A stretch of DNA of 64,000 bases from contig NW_026611594.1 in assembly GCF_028502605.1 (NCBI RefSeq), positions 575,501 through 639,500 on the forward strand, given 5' to 3'. Shown here in pieces: positions 21,678 to 33,734 of this stretch; within the stretch, counting starts at the first letter, position 1; each line of letters starts with the position of its first letter. The stretch is from Trichoderma breve. Taxonomy: Eukaryota; Ascomycota; Sordariomycetes; Hypocreales; Hypocreaceae. The notes under the pieces are model-generated. The model saw only the letters and a list, made by a program, of their open reading frames with translations, was not told the origin of the DNA and made no database searches. Both the position numbers and the translations under genes were made by a program.

Positions 21678-22052
21678 ATGTCGACAGCGGAATCTATCCC
21701 AAAAGTCCTCGACTCATTTACTGAGAAATGGTCCCCGCGCCTTGTCGCAGCAATCAACGACCACCACGTCAAAGTTGCCAAAATAGATGGCGAATTCATC
21801 TGGCACTCACATCCAAACTCCGACGAACTCTTCTATCTCCTGGCTGGCAAGTTGACCATCGAGCTTGAGGGCCTGGATGATGTTGTGATGCAAGTTGGCG
21901 ATATGTTTGTCGTCCCAAAGGGCATCAGACACCGTCCTGTCGCGGAAGAGGCTACCATCATGTTGATGGAACACGAGTCTACGATTAATACTGGAGACGA
22001 GACTAGTTCGGACAGAACAGTACAAGTCAAGGATGCTCGCGGGCAGTCTTGA
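21678..22052 (+). CDS. Small cupin-fold protein
   Basis: A 124-residue, single-exon protein with one cupin_2 barrel. Motif 1 is present as WHSHPNSDELFYLLAG, supplying two His and a Glu metal ligand. Motif 2 is present as GDMFVVPKGIRHRP, supplying the third His. Small cytosolic cupins of this type bind Fe, Mn, Ni or Zn and act as dioxygenases, isomerases or sugar-binding proteins; the substrate cannot be read from sequence. There is no signal peptide. The promoter has a TATAAAT about 100 bp upstream. It is not obviously linked in function to its neighbours. Confidence 0.85.
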   Translation: MSTAESIPKVLDSFTEKWSPRLVAAINDHHVKVAKIDGEFIWHSHPNSDELFYLLAGKLTIELEGLDDVVMQVGDMFVVPKGIRHRPVAEEATIMLMEHESTINTGDETSSDRTVQVKDARGQS

Positions 22053-23958
22053 TGTGGGCGGGTGTGTAATGACGGTACGAGGAGGGTTAAATGAAGTCTT
22101 TGAGGACAAATGGGAATAGGTGCGATGTATATAATGAACCTACCATCTCTACTAGGTTCTTACTTGTATGGTGTTGTGTACATGAACTCGGGAGTTACTG
22201 TTTCTATGCAATTATGAATTGAACACAGACTGCAGCTATTATTGAGCTGTCCAAATAAATGGATTCTCACTCCAACACCTCGTTAGAGGAAATAAGTCAA
22301 ACGTTCATCCAGAGAAATTTGCTGTCGTGTTTTTACCTGATTTATTCGCCTCTCACTTGATGCAACTTGTTCTATGAGATTCGATCTTGCCTGAATTGTA
22401 CGATGCTGCGGTTACAGGCCCTCTGGCAAACAGAAACTGAACCTCAACCAGGTTGAAGATCTAATATAACTTGTGCTTCACGTTGTCGCCATAGACGAAA
22501 TTGAGAGACATATGTAGGTTATACAGCTCAAGATAACATCGCCTATGTAGGGTAAGTTCAATAAAATCACGCTGAACTATACATCTATAAATTTTACCAC
22601 CTCTCTGTAGGCGAACACAGAGTCTCTCAGCAAATCTAGAGATTGGTAGCTGGCCTTCTTGGGGTTTCTGGTAACTGGCTGCAAGATGCTGTATATGCTA
22701 ATTCGAGGGACGAAGTCAACCTAGCTTGATTACGGTAGCATACATTCAATACCCCTACATCTCATGATTATGTGGACTGTCGGTCTCTAAAAGAGAGCCC
22801 GCATTAGACAATAGCAATGTACCAACATAAGGTTACAGACGGAGTTTCTCAGACTCAACTCGGTTGATACACCGTCACAGGTATTTGTCTTCAATGCAGC
22901 TATCGTAATTGATTGAGTGTAACCACGACGGCAAGCGCACTCGGCACATCGCATTCAACAGTCGGGTCCCGCGAAATTAAGCGTCCTAAACAGCGAGATT
23001 CGCCGAACTAACTGTTGTCCAATATCCTCTCATCCGAGTTTACCGAAAGGGGAGTAAATTGTCTCTTGCTGCATTATTCAATGTTCAGGGTATGCGAGAA
23101 GTTCCAAATCGCCCGGGTTGTAATTAAACCGTGGTCAGCGATGGAAGCCTGTGAACTGTTGGCTCCTGTATTCTTTTTGATGCATGCATTCGCTCAAGGG
23201 TCAACGGTGGCCTGACTTCTGGCCATTGATGCATATTCTTTAGTTTATTCTATGCATCTGTGTTTGCGGTAAGGTTGTTTTGACCCCTGTATCATTCAGC
23301 GCATCGTGCCGTACTTCCGAAATGCCGGACGCCAAGCCAACAGCTTTTGTTTTTATGTATACGATATACGAGCTGTCTATAAACCAATCAACAAGATGAA
23401 CTGTATATTCTTGGTGATCGAAAACCAGAAGGATGACTGGGGTTCCCGGGAGAAGACACTGTAAGCCACCAATAAGATTGGGTTACACTTACGGCGCAGA
23501 TTCTCCAGGTCTACCGGCAATGACGGCAATGACTGACAATAATACCTATCACAGGATAATTTTAGAATTGCGTGAATTACCCGGCCATATCTGTCTCCGT
23601 CGGCAATAACGTAATGTATTGGTACAGGTCTAAAAAAGAAGAAAAAGCTGTTACGGTTACATTATAGGGTAACAGCAAATACTCGGGAGATACAGATTCT
23701 ACAATGAATTTTGAAATGACAAAAAGTCAGGACCAATTACTATTGCTGTTGAGTTGCTAGGATCTATCGGATGGTGATACAGCTAGTTGATTTTTGTAGC
23801 ATAATTTCTCAGTCTATGATCGACATCCTACATAAGTCTGTAAGTTAAAAGACATAGTTGCCCAGTTACATTTTCTCGACCATATCGCCTTGCCAAAATT
23901 GTAGTTTGCAAAGGTTTTTAATACATAGACTTGCTGCAGTCATATAAATGCTATCGAA
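22053..23958. other. Intergenic region, no supported gene
   Basis: About 1.9 kb between convergent genes (cupin rightward, LysM leftward). All frames are short and no repeat, transposon end or RNA gene stands out. With both neighbours ending here it holds two 3' regions and otherwise nothing I can identify. Confidence 0.5.
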
Positions 23959-25123
23959 TTACAAAACTCCAATGCAAACGTAATAATCTGGCCACAAAGT
24001 AGAACAACTAGTGCCTACAGCCGGGTTCCAGGCATAGAAGTTTGCCAAGGTGATGTTGGCAGCAGCCGCAATGTCAAAGCAGTCATCCCCGCTCTTGACG
24101 AGGTGAAAGGTCTTACAACTTTTCGTCATATTTGCCTGGGTCGGCGTCGGCGTGGCCACACCGTTTCCTTTTGTAGTGCTTGACGGAGTGATTTTTGTGG
24201 TTGTAGAGGCCTTTGTTGTTGTAGAACCCTTGATACCAACACAAACGTAGTAGTCAGGCCAGAGACTAGCACAAGTGGTACCAACCGCTGGATTCCAGGC
24301 GTAAAAATTGTTTAGAGAGATGCCGTAGGCAGTAGCAATATTGGCACACCCATCTCCGCTAACAACTTTGTAGAAGGCATCACAATTCGACACCATGCCG
24401 CTTTGCGTAGGTGTCGGAGTGGTGATACCATTGCCAGACGTGGTTGTGGTCGAAACACGAGTAGTAGTAGATGCACGAGTAGTAGTAGATGAGGCATGTG
24501 TTGTGCTTGAAGGGCCTGATCCAATAACTCCAACGCAGACATAGTAATCGGGCCAGAGACCAGTACAGCTGGTACCTACAGCCGGATTCCAAGCGTAAAA
24601 GTTGTCCAGAGATATGCCATATGTAGTGACAATGTTGGCGCATATATCTCCGCTGACAACTTTGTAGAACTTATTACAGTTGCTTACGAGGCCGCTCTGC
24701 GTAGGCGTTGGTGTTGTGATGCCATTCCCGCTGGAGGTTGTTGAGGCTGTGGATGATTTGGTGGTTGTAGTTGGCGGGCCTGTAGACAGGAAAGACATGG
24801 ACACATAATTGACCTGTACGCAGTAATAGAGGCCTTCAATAAGATTGCAACCAGAACCCAGTAGGGTAACGCTGGGATTCTTCTCAAGGTCAGAAAGCTT
24901 TCATCTGTGGCATTGGAAGCGACTTGCTCACCCATGCCTCGAATTGGGCTGGACTCATGCCAAAGAACTGTTCAATAATAGCACAAGTCAGTCCATAGGA
25001 TTGTTGAACCCATTCAGAGCAGCCTGAGTCGGCTCCTGGGGCAGGCGTGCCCGGAGGTGCTACCAAGTAGGCATTTGTCAGGCCAAAAGCCAGAGAGGTA
25101 GTGACAAGGTTGAAGAGCTTCAT
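23959..25123 (-). CDS. Secreted four-LysM chitin-binding protein
   Basis: Two exons (25123-24932, 24879-23959) give 370 residues. A signal peptide is clear ([20 protein letters not shown]). The first LysM is split by the intron ([20 protein letters not shown]... FEAWNPSV). Three further LysM domains are nearly identical to one another, each with a [12 protein letters not shown] start, [16 protein letters not shown] core and LWPDYYVC end. They are joined by Ser/Thr-rich linkers that will be O-glycosylated. Such proteins bind chitin or chitooligosaccharides. In pathogens they hide hyphae from host receptors; in mycoparasites they modulate self-growth. There is no catalytic domain. The near-identity of the repeats points to recent internal duplication. 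The divergent metalloprotease and the nearby LysM/GH18 chitinase form a chitin-related group. Confidence 0.93.
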
Positions 25124-25806
25124 CCTCTTGACGTTGAGATGTTGACCGTTATTGAGAAGAGATGATTATTTCCGTACCAAAACCTAACCAGAAGACGAGT
25201 AGCGGTTGGCCTTTGGAGATTCGGTTAGTCGTGAAGTGTTATTGTGTGCTTGATTGCCTTCTTCAACCGAAGTACTCCGTACACTTTGTCAGATTATTTA
25301 CAGCCATGTGAATGCGTTATTTTTTGATCTTTCACTTTTCAATTTTTTAGTCAGTCCACAATACAATTTTTGACCATGACCACAACCGAATACAAAAAAG
25401 ATGAAGCAGGGTGGCGATGCAGGACCAACAGCATACGAGTCGTATCAGTTGTTGGTTCAACACCCTGTAATCCATAGTGCGACCTGCAATGCTACCATTC
25501 TCCATCGTCACAAAATTTCCAAATCCAGGGTCTTACGGAAGTAGGAAGTCTCGATAGTTGAATAGCGGATCGATGCGCATCCCTGTTCCAGTGGTGGATC
25601 TAGGCAAGGGAGCATTCGGCTATTATTGCTACCTACAGAGAAATATGTGTTTACAGCAGATGGCTCATTACTCCTGTGTGATATCTAGCAAATAAGATGG
25701 ATAAGTTGCATCAGCCATCACTGAAGTCGACCTTTGGTCAACATCTTTCATTCCTTAGGCATATTGAGTCGGCTCTAGAATTTTCTTACTATTTCCTCAC
25801 TATTCC
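25124..25806. promoter_or_regulatory. Divergent promoter between LysM gene and metalloprotease gene
   Basis: 683 bp between two outward-facing starts. Both genes encode secreted proteins, so shared regulation is plausible. It carries one copy of TACTCCGTA at 25273-25281. No recognisable operator was found. Confidence 0.45.
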
Positions 25807-27196
25807 ATGATGCGGTGGTCAATTCTGTCCTCGTTATTCTGGTTACTAGTCGCATCTAGCGCCCATTATTTGGAAGATGATAACTATGATCCCTTTAACA
25901 AGACGCTTTGGCGTCGTGTTCGAGGTCCCGGAGGTGATGGTGGTGGCCAACAGCCAACCGCCTCAGAACTTTTCTTGATAGGAGACTCTTCTCTTCCAGC
26001 AAGCTGCGCCTCTCGGGTGGACGTCTTGGATGAATGGGTGAATGAAGCAAACCTGCTTCACGAGGCAGCTATGACAGTTTACAGCGGCTATAAGACCAAA
26101 AATGCATATGCGATACTCATGAACCAATTCTTCGGCTTCGCCATAACAATAAATCGTAACCCCAATGGTCCAAACACATATTCATTAACGCCCAGAAATG
26201 GTGTCCCACAGAGATACACAACTATTGGTGGTAATATGCCCTAGCTAGCGTCTACTTTCATTGTAAGGCACCCATTATTAACCATGATCAACAGATCGCC
26301 TCGCACGAGTCTCACAATTCCTTGCTGGAGCTGGCTTGCGTGATCCCCCAGTACCCGGGGAAGCTCCTCGAGTTTTATGCTCAGGCGACGCACACCAGCT
26401 GGTCGGTCCAGGCGATATCACCAGGGACAAGAATGGAAACAGAGTTGTCACGGCCAGAGACCCCACCACAAATGAGCCAACAGAATACTTATCAATTCAA
26501 GATGCTTTTAAATATGAGGAAGAGGCGAACTTCTTCTGGGTAAGCGCGTTTAATGGCTACGCTCAACTTAAGAAGCTATCTGCTGGCGAAACTGAGGCTT
26601 GTCCGAAGGACAACATTCGCTACGCCGCAACCAATCGTGGTGGTACCCTTTCAAAGATCATTGAACCAAGTTTTGAGTTTGGTAAATGTAATAGAATGAT
26701 ACTGTTTTGTCCAGCCTCCTTCGACGTCAAGCAATGGGTGGCGGGAGAGCCGGGCAACGCGCACAACTTTCCATCGCTCGCACAAGCCGTGACCATCGAT
26801 AACTATCCCTCTGCTACTGCGGGCAAGGGTGGTACGAAGACTCTTGATGACTTGGGTTTGGATAATATCCTGCCTAGGAGCGCCACCTTGTATCACGAGC
26901 TGATTCATTTGACGGACAATTACGACACAAAAGATCCCTATTGTGAGTTCCCTTTTATTAACCTTTATCCTTCCCGCACCGCATCTTAATCTAATAGCTC
27001 CTTCTATTTAGACCAATTGTCAGACATTCTGAGAACCGCCAAGAAAGAAGATACGAAGTCGGAACTAATTAAAAACCCAGAGAGCTTTGTATTTTTTGCC
27101 ATGGCAGCATACATGACCATCAATGCACCTGAGGGTGCTAGTCCTGTGACGTACATGGGTGGTTTGCCGATGAGAGTTAGTGAGATTCCTTTCTAA
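25807..27196 (+). CDS. Secreted zinc metalloprotease (HExxH, M35-like)
   Basis: Three exons (25807-26230, 26295-26942, 27012-27196) sum to 418 residues. The N-terminus is a signal peptide (MMRWSILSSLFWLLVASSA) followed by a dibasic stretch LWRRVRG that suits Kex2 processing of a propeptide. The zinc-binding helix is ATLYHELIHLTDN at about residue 340. The C-terminal NPESFVFFAMAAYM resembles the (N)xxSYxxFA segment downstream of the metal site in deuterolysin-like (M35) proteases, although the canonical GTxDxxYG third-ligand motif is not seen. The third ligand is therefore uncertain. Alternatively, splicing at 27175-27236 would replace the last few residues with a short different tail. The gene is divergent from the LysM gene and upstream of the chitinase. 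Confidence 0.8.
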
Positions 27197-28711
27197 ATAT
27201 ATAGAATGCCAAACTGGGGGATATTGGATCTTGCAGTTGGAAGATAATGACAAACTTTTGTGAGGCTACGACGTTCAAATATTAAATCTATCTCTACTAT
27301 TGTCTCTTAGGAGCGAATAAGATGGCTTCTGATATGTCAATAAATACATGCGTTATATTTTGATATTCATGAAATTTTGCTATTTAAAAGTGTTATGAAT
27401 CTGTCAGTTCGACCGCGCTACCAAGGAAAGGTTCGGGCGATTAATGTAATGTCTGGCAGTCATTCTAGCAGAACTTACTCCATGTAGATTCCTAACTATT
27501 AAGGAATCGCCGTTATGGCAAGTCTAGATCGTAACAAAAGTTCACAGGTGATGGATTACAGATTGTGTGGAATTCAAATTTGTTTGCGCACGAATGGCTG
27601 CTGTAGATGGGGTTGTGAATACATCGTATACCTCTACTTCGAGAGACGGTTAGAATCACTCGTAGTGGTAATCTGCCTGATGCGCATGAACGGCTATAAC
27701 ATATTACCTTGTCCTCAGTAATCATACATACTCTTTGCAACCGCAATAACATGTAGAAGCTAACGAGCCGCAAAGCCGAGCTTTACACCTTGAACCAACA
27801 TGTTTCTTGATGGTCAGCAAATAGTCTGCGGTTCTGCATGCGTGGAGTTGAAATATCCGCTTGATTGAGTGGGAACTTTTTGGTCGGCCCTTTAGCCATC
27901 CCTGAATATATCAGTTCATAATCACTCTTTAGTAGCTCTTACTAGACTTAAATGTGTGTATTTCGACCAACAACAATGCAACTGAGGTATTTTAATCCCC
28001 GGTACACTATGCATGTTATATGTCTCCATGGCTGCACATATTCTCTTGTTGTTGGTGATATAACGAGATCAATTCTGCATATTGGCTATCCACTCTAAAT
28101 GTTACTGTAATACAGCTCTCCTTTGTGCCGTGAAATCGTATACCTGACCAACAACGCAGCTCAGGTATGGATTATGCAACAAACAGGTATTGTATACTTC
28201 TTTCCTAAAGTAGAAATAGGCATCCTAGCTACCGATATCTTTGCGGGCAGACATGGTCTCTGGCTCATATGCTTCTATGGTAACCTTCTGTTGGTCCAAA
28301 ACCCGGCCATAGACCCATGTAGATATCCATGTTGGGTGTTTGAGTCGTGACATGCAGGCAGCCGAATCTCATACCGGCAAGGACAACAATGCAGCCGATA
28401 CTGTGAATGCAGATGAGCTGGGATGTGCTGTAACAATGTTCTTCTTTCTTTCCGTATGGCCGGCTTTGTAGAAAAGCTCCTCGTCAAGAGGTCTATTTCT
28501 TGAACCCAACAAGTTTTAAGAAGTTTAGGAGATATAGCACTAGAGCCCGTCACCTATTCTCTTCCATTGCTGTCTTTTTTTCCCGCCTGCACAGGCACTC
28601 AGCTCTGAGTCCAAGGCACTTGCCAGCAGAGGGATCTTCTTATTGATCTTGGGCGCCGTTATTTTACACATTTTTACGTTATTACACTTTTGCTTGACAG
28701 TTGTAGCTGCC
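27197..28711. other. Intergenic region upstream of chitinase
   Basis: About 1.5 kb, AT-rich, with no supported gene. It contains the metalloprotease 3' region and the chitinase promoter. The chitinase frame is open upstream of its ATG only through TTG codons. Confidence 0.5.
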
Positions 28712-31700
28712 ATGAGGCGGCCCAATTTGGGGTTTGTCGTCTCTCTGGCGGCCATCTGGACTATTTCAGCTGCAGATAAAGCTGCAGCTGATGCCCAGGA
28801 AGCAGCAAATGCGTATCTCGCCTCTCTTTCTGTCACCACCGTCTCTGGCCCAATCTCGGGTAGACCAACAGATCTGGCGAGTGCTCGTGCCGCCATAATA
28901 GCTGGAAACTACACTTCTCGGCTACACCATGAGACAAGACGCCGCTGTCCAGCAAGCTGCGGTACCAGCCTCAATTCAAGCACTTGGTACGTTTATCACG
29001 ACGTCGACCGCCTCAAAGCCTGCAATGAGACTATGCTCCTGGACTTTGCCCTATTCAATTCTATCAATGATACCAAGTCACACGTCAGCATTTCTGCGTG
29101 TACAGCAGATTTACAATCATCTGCTGATGATAGTATCGGATCGGCAACAACATGTGCGCTCAAGAATGTGAGGCAGGTCGAAACAAAGTCGCCTGTACAA
29201 CTTGCTTCATCGGGCTCTTTATCATCGACGCATGTAACAGATGTTATTGCTGCCCTGGATCAGCTCCATGCATTCTCGACCCTGGCTTCATCTGGCTGTG
29301 ATGAGACTATCAAGTATGCGTATTCTGGAGAGGCTGTTGTTGGCCTTTACGTCGGATCAGGTCTTGCCGAACAGGGTACTCTCACCGCAGTTCTTGACAA
29401 GCTCAGCGAACAAGTCAAGAGTGATGGTGGTGTCTCAGAGAATCTACTGGCCCAGATGTGCAGCAACTCATCTGCTAGATACTCTCTAGGAGTTTTTGTC
29501 AATACTCAGCGCCAACTGGGCCTTGTCCAGCAGGGTGTGCAGACGTGGAAAAACAGCAGTTGCATAACCACAATGGAGAAGACTACATCAAATTGGCAGA
29601 CTACAACCTATCTTGCGGCATCTTTGGCCCACAGTAACTCTTCCGCTCACAATACAACCGTTGGGTCCCAGCCAAGGGCTATGTTAGCCCGTGGCACCAC
29701 TTGTCGCACTATCCAGGTGCAATTTGGTGACTTATGTCCTTCATTGGCCACTGAGTGCGGTATCTCGTTGGCAGATTTTGAAAAGTATAACCCTGGATCG
29801 ACCTTTTGTAATAATCTGCAGCCAGGCCAGCACGTCTGTTGCGGTGCTGGAACCTTACCAGACTATTCTGTTAAGCCCGATTCGAAGGGCAACTGCTATT
29901 CTTACTTGGTTAAGACAGGAGACTCATGCTCATATCTTGCTGCTGCTTATGATATAGCGAGCAACGATCTCATAGAGTCGTACAATAAGAAAACATGGGG
30001 CTGGAATGGTTGTCAGAAATTGTTTGCTGGCTACAACATCTGTCTCAGCACTGGCTATCCTCCCATGCCTGCCCCGGTTGCTAATGCTGTCTGCGGACCG
30101 CAGGTTAATGGAACTTCATCCCCGCCTCCGGGAAGTGATTTCAGCACCATGAATGAGTGCCCTCTAAATGCATGCTGTAACATCTGGGGACAATGTGGAA
30201 CAACGGACGACTTCTGTGTTCCATCCAACTCCAGTACTGGAGCACCTGGCACGGCTGCTCCTAACCAAAATGGATGCATCTCCAACTGTGGCAGCGACAT
30301 CATCTCATCGGGTGCCCCCAGTGAGATTTACAACATTGCATATTTTGAGGCCTTTGACTGGCAGCGGCCTTGCTTACACATGGCAGTCACGGATATCGAC
30401 GTTTCAGCTTACTCTCATATACATTTTTCATTCGTCACTCTCAACAAAGACTTCTCTATCAATGTTACAAGCGTTGCTGATCAACTACCCTTGCTTCAGG
30501 GAATGGTTGGAATCAAACGTATTGTATCGATTGGTGGCTGGGACTTCTCTACCAACCCAGACACTTACACAATATTCCGTGACGCTGTTTCCTCCGAAAC
30601 TAATCGGCAAACATTGGTCACGAACGTTGTTCAATTTATAAGTGACTATGACTTGGATGGCATTGACTGGGACTGGGAGTACCCAGATGAACCCGACATC
30701 CCTGGTATCCCCAAGGGATCCGAGACTGAGACGACCGGTTACTTCTTACTGCTCGATGAACTAAAATTGAAGATGCCAGCTGGCAAAACCGTCTCCATTA
30801 CTGCTCCAGCATCTTTTTGGTATTTACAATACTTTCCTATACAAGCTCTGAGTCTCGTTGTCGATTATATAGTCTATATGACATATGACCTTCATGGGCA
30901 GTGGGATTATAGTAACAAGTATGCAAGCCCGGGGTGCGGTTCATATGACCAAGGGCTTGGAAACTGTTTGCGATCTCACGTTAATCTCACGGAGACTACC
31001 AATGCTCTTTCTATGATCACCAAAGCAGGCGTGCCGTCCAATATGATCGCCGTGGGCGTCAGCAGCTATGGTCGCTCGTTCCAAATGTCCGCTCCAGGCT
31101 GCTGGACTTCACAATGTACCTACACAGGGCCTGATTCGGGGGCGTATCCTGGACTTTGCACGAATGCGGCTGGCTATTTGTCCAACTATGAGATTGGCTT
31201 GATTGTCTCTCAGAACCCTACAGCCCAGCAATACTGGGACGAGGACTCCTACTCAAATATTGTTGTATTCAACAACACTCAGTGGGTAGCGTATATGAAT
31301 GATACCAACAAAGCTGGCCGGAAAGCTCTTTTCCCACTTATCGGATTTCTTGGAAGTGCTGACTGGGCGGTTGACCTTCAATCCGACAGCGGAAGCGAAT
31401 CAGGGTCTGATTCTGGGTCCTCATCTGGACAGACCATCTACATTGACCCTGCTATCTGGTCCTCAGTAACTCCTCAGGTGGTTGCTCCGCCAGGTGCAAC
31501 ACTTATCTGGCCCCCGATGCCGCTTTCGAGTACTACTACAATTAGCTTCCCCTTATGGACCACCTTGATCGAATACTCGAGCTTAACAACAGTCACACAG
31601 ACCTTAACAGGTGGCCTAACAACAGTCTATCCTTCATACATTCTCGGATCAACACTCACAACTATTACAATCCCTCCAGGTGAGCCATAATTCGTTCTTC

Positions 31701-33152
31701 AATTGGATATCATATGCAATCTTTAGGACCCAGTTAACGAGTTGTCTTATGCTCTCAGTGACAACCACTCGTATCCCTGTCTGGGGTGTTTCCCTCAACA
31801 TAAGCTCAACAGGTGGACCAATCTACCTAACAAGTTCCGTGCAACCGCCACCGATCACTGTTACCATTACTCCGTAAGTGCAACTGCTTATATATACTTT
31901 CCGGCATCCATCAACTCTTGGCCGGCTTTCATATTGACTTTATTTCTTGCCTATTGTAGGATTATTGGCGGAACCACTTCCATTATTGGCGCCACGAAAA
32001 CTACTACTAGCACTGGAGGGCCTGTCATATGGGGCTCACAGACGTATATAGAAAGCGACGAGACAGAAACTCTGGGAGGACGCACGACAGTAATTAATGG
32101 CAAGACTTTACCACCCACTGTGGTCACTGTCACGCCGAATCCTCATCCTACAACAACAAACACAATTCCAGATCCCATAATTAATCCCAAAACACCTAAA
32201 TGGACATCTGGTACGGGAAGCGTTATCAAACCGACCGCCAAACCAGGATGCATTGGCTGTGGCTTGCCGTGTAAGTCCCAGATACCCATCTCGTACAGGC
32301 TAATCAACATTGCATTGGCTAATTCGTCATTTCTATGACCCAGGCTTGCTCTATTGCGACCCGGACTGCCCATCTTGCCCTCCTGGTGCATTTCCGCCAT
32401 CTAGCGGTGGTGGTGATGATGATGGGGATGATGACGAAACTTCAACATCAACTGCACCAACTGCTGCCTATACACTCCTCCTGGAGTTACCATTAGCTGA
32501 TGACGCATTTCCTACAGAGCTCTCGTCGCCGGATGAACTATCGTCTATGTTTTCTGATGCACTGTCCTCTCTAAGCTCCGAGGCTGGTCTATACAGCACT
32601 ACCACCTCCAGTACCCCAGCAAGTACCAGCAACACACCAACTTCATCGATAGATATCGCAACACACACGCCTACGGCGGATTGTGACTTCTGGGATAAGG
32701 GCTGGGGTTGGAATTTTGAGATATACAACATTGACTGGTGGACATCAGACGGGAGCACCATTCTAGAGGACCAAGAGAAAGGATGCGGTGCACTAACAGG
32801 CTGGGAATGGCATCCCGCAACGGACACTGATTACGCCTATGCTTACTTCAATCTCCCATTTTTCATCAAAGATGGCTGCGTCGAACGGGCAATTGTCTCA
32901 GCTGGTGGCCCTAAGATTGAGTGCACGGGTCACGGCCTCCTTGGGAAGAAGAGAAGCCGAGTTGATGAAGAAAAGCACCTGAGTGCCAGGGGTCGCGTCA
33001 GAGCCAAAGCTATGCCTCCTTCGTACTCAGATGAGGAAATAAAGGAGTTTCAAAAGGTTTATGCACAGAACCAGACGTTTCACCCATATTCGGCAATGAA
33101 CTGGGGCACCGTTGGGCCAACCGCTACACCGACACCAATATCCTTCCCATAA
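28712..33152 (+). CDS. GH18 subgroup C (killer-toxin-like) chitinase with LysM and CBM18
   Basis: Four exons (28712-31679, 31759-31873, 31960-32270, 32344-33152) give exactly 1,400 residues. The start is taken at MRRPNLGFVV, which forms a signal peptide. After a Cys-containing N-terminal region (about 60-320) come two LysM domains (TCRTIQVQFGDLCPSLATECG; GNCYSYLVKTGDSCSYLAAAYD). A CBM18 chitin-binding domain (ECPLNACCNIWGQCGTTDDFC) and the GH18 barrel follow. The barrel has SIGGW and the catalytic DGIDWDWEYP, with the acid Glu intact, so it should be active. The C-terminal 400 residues are Ser/Thr/Pro-rich with a GCIGCGLPC...CDPDCPSC cluster and a Trp-rich block. Subgroup C chitinases are used on foreign or self cell walls, and LysM genes are commonly neighbours, as here. 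It is probably secreted or wall-bound. Confidence 0.93.
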
Positions 33153-33734
33153 TGCAGCTGAGAGCAGCTAAGAGTAGTTGAAAGCAGTGATAGAGATTTT
33201 GGAGTTGTATCACAAATATGGCTTCACAACTACGAAAACCATCACGAGATAGTTAGCTGGCGTATGTGATTGCAACGATATGTAGTCTCTTCTGCGTCTT
33301 AGGAGCGGACTCATCAGCCGAGGGCCTTTAGATTAGATATGTCGGCTAACAGCTAAATGAATTAGTTTGTGTTTTTACTAAAATTGAAACTTGACAATGG
33401 GGAAGTGAGGTATTTCCATTCTGACGATTGTCTGGTAAAGAGTCGTACGTGCTGATTAGTCCGAGATCAAACCTGCCACATACCATTGAATCACGCTGCG
33501 TCTACATTAACCTAGTTGAGCCCCGCACTCAGAGAGTGATATATGAATACATAAATGCATATCTGTATATAAGGTATAGGCCCTTATATAGGTAAGAAGT
33601 ATGTAGATTCCTAGAACCCTTCTTACAGGTATATATACTGAGAAGCTGCCCACTTCTGTCGATGTGCTCTTTCATACCTTCGGCCTTCCGTCTGCACAGC
33701 AACACAACACCCCCAGCCACAGAGGGTTGAAAAG
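33153..33734. other. Intergenic, chitinase 3' region and pseudokinase promoter
   Basis: 582 bp. Imperfect repeats of an AGCAGCTGAGAG-like unit lie just after the chitinase stop (33155-33190). No gene is supported. Confidence 0.5.

Noticed and set aside
2559..25281. The 9-mer TACTCCGTA/TACGGAGTA at 2559, 6019 and 25273 as a regulatory code
   Set aside because: Three exact copies in 64 kb is only a mild excess, and they lie in unrelated intergenic regions.
28643..28711. Upstream start of the chitinase giving a longer N-terminus
   Set aside because: The frame opens at a TTG, not ATG. The first ATG at 28712 already gives a plausible signal peptide.
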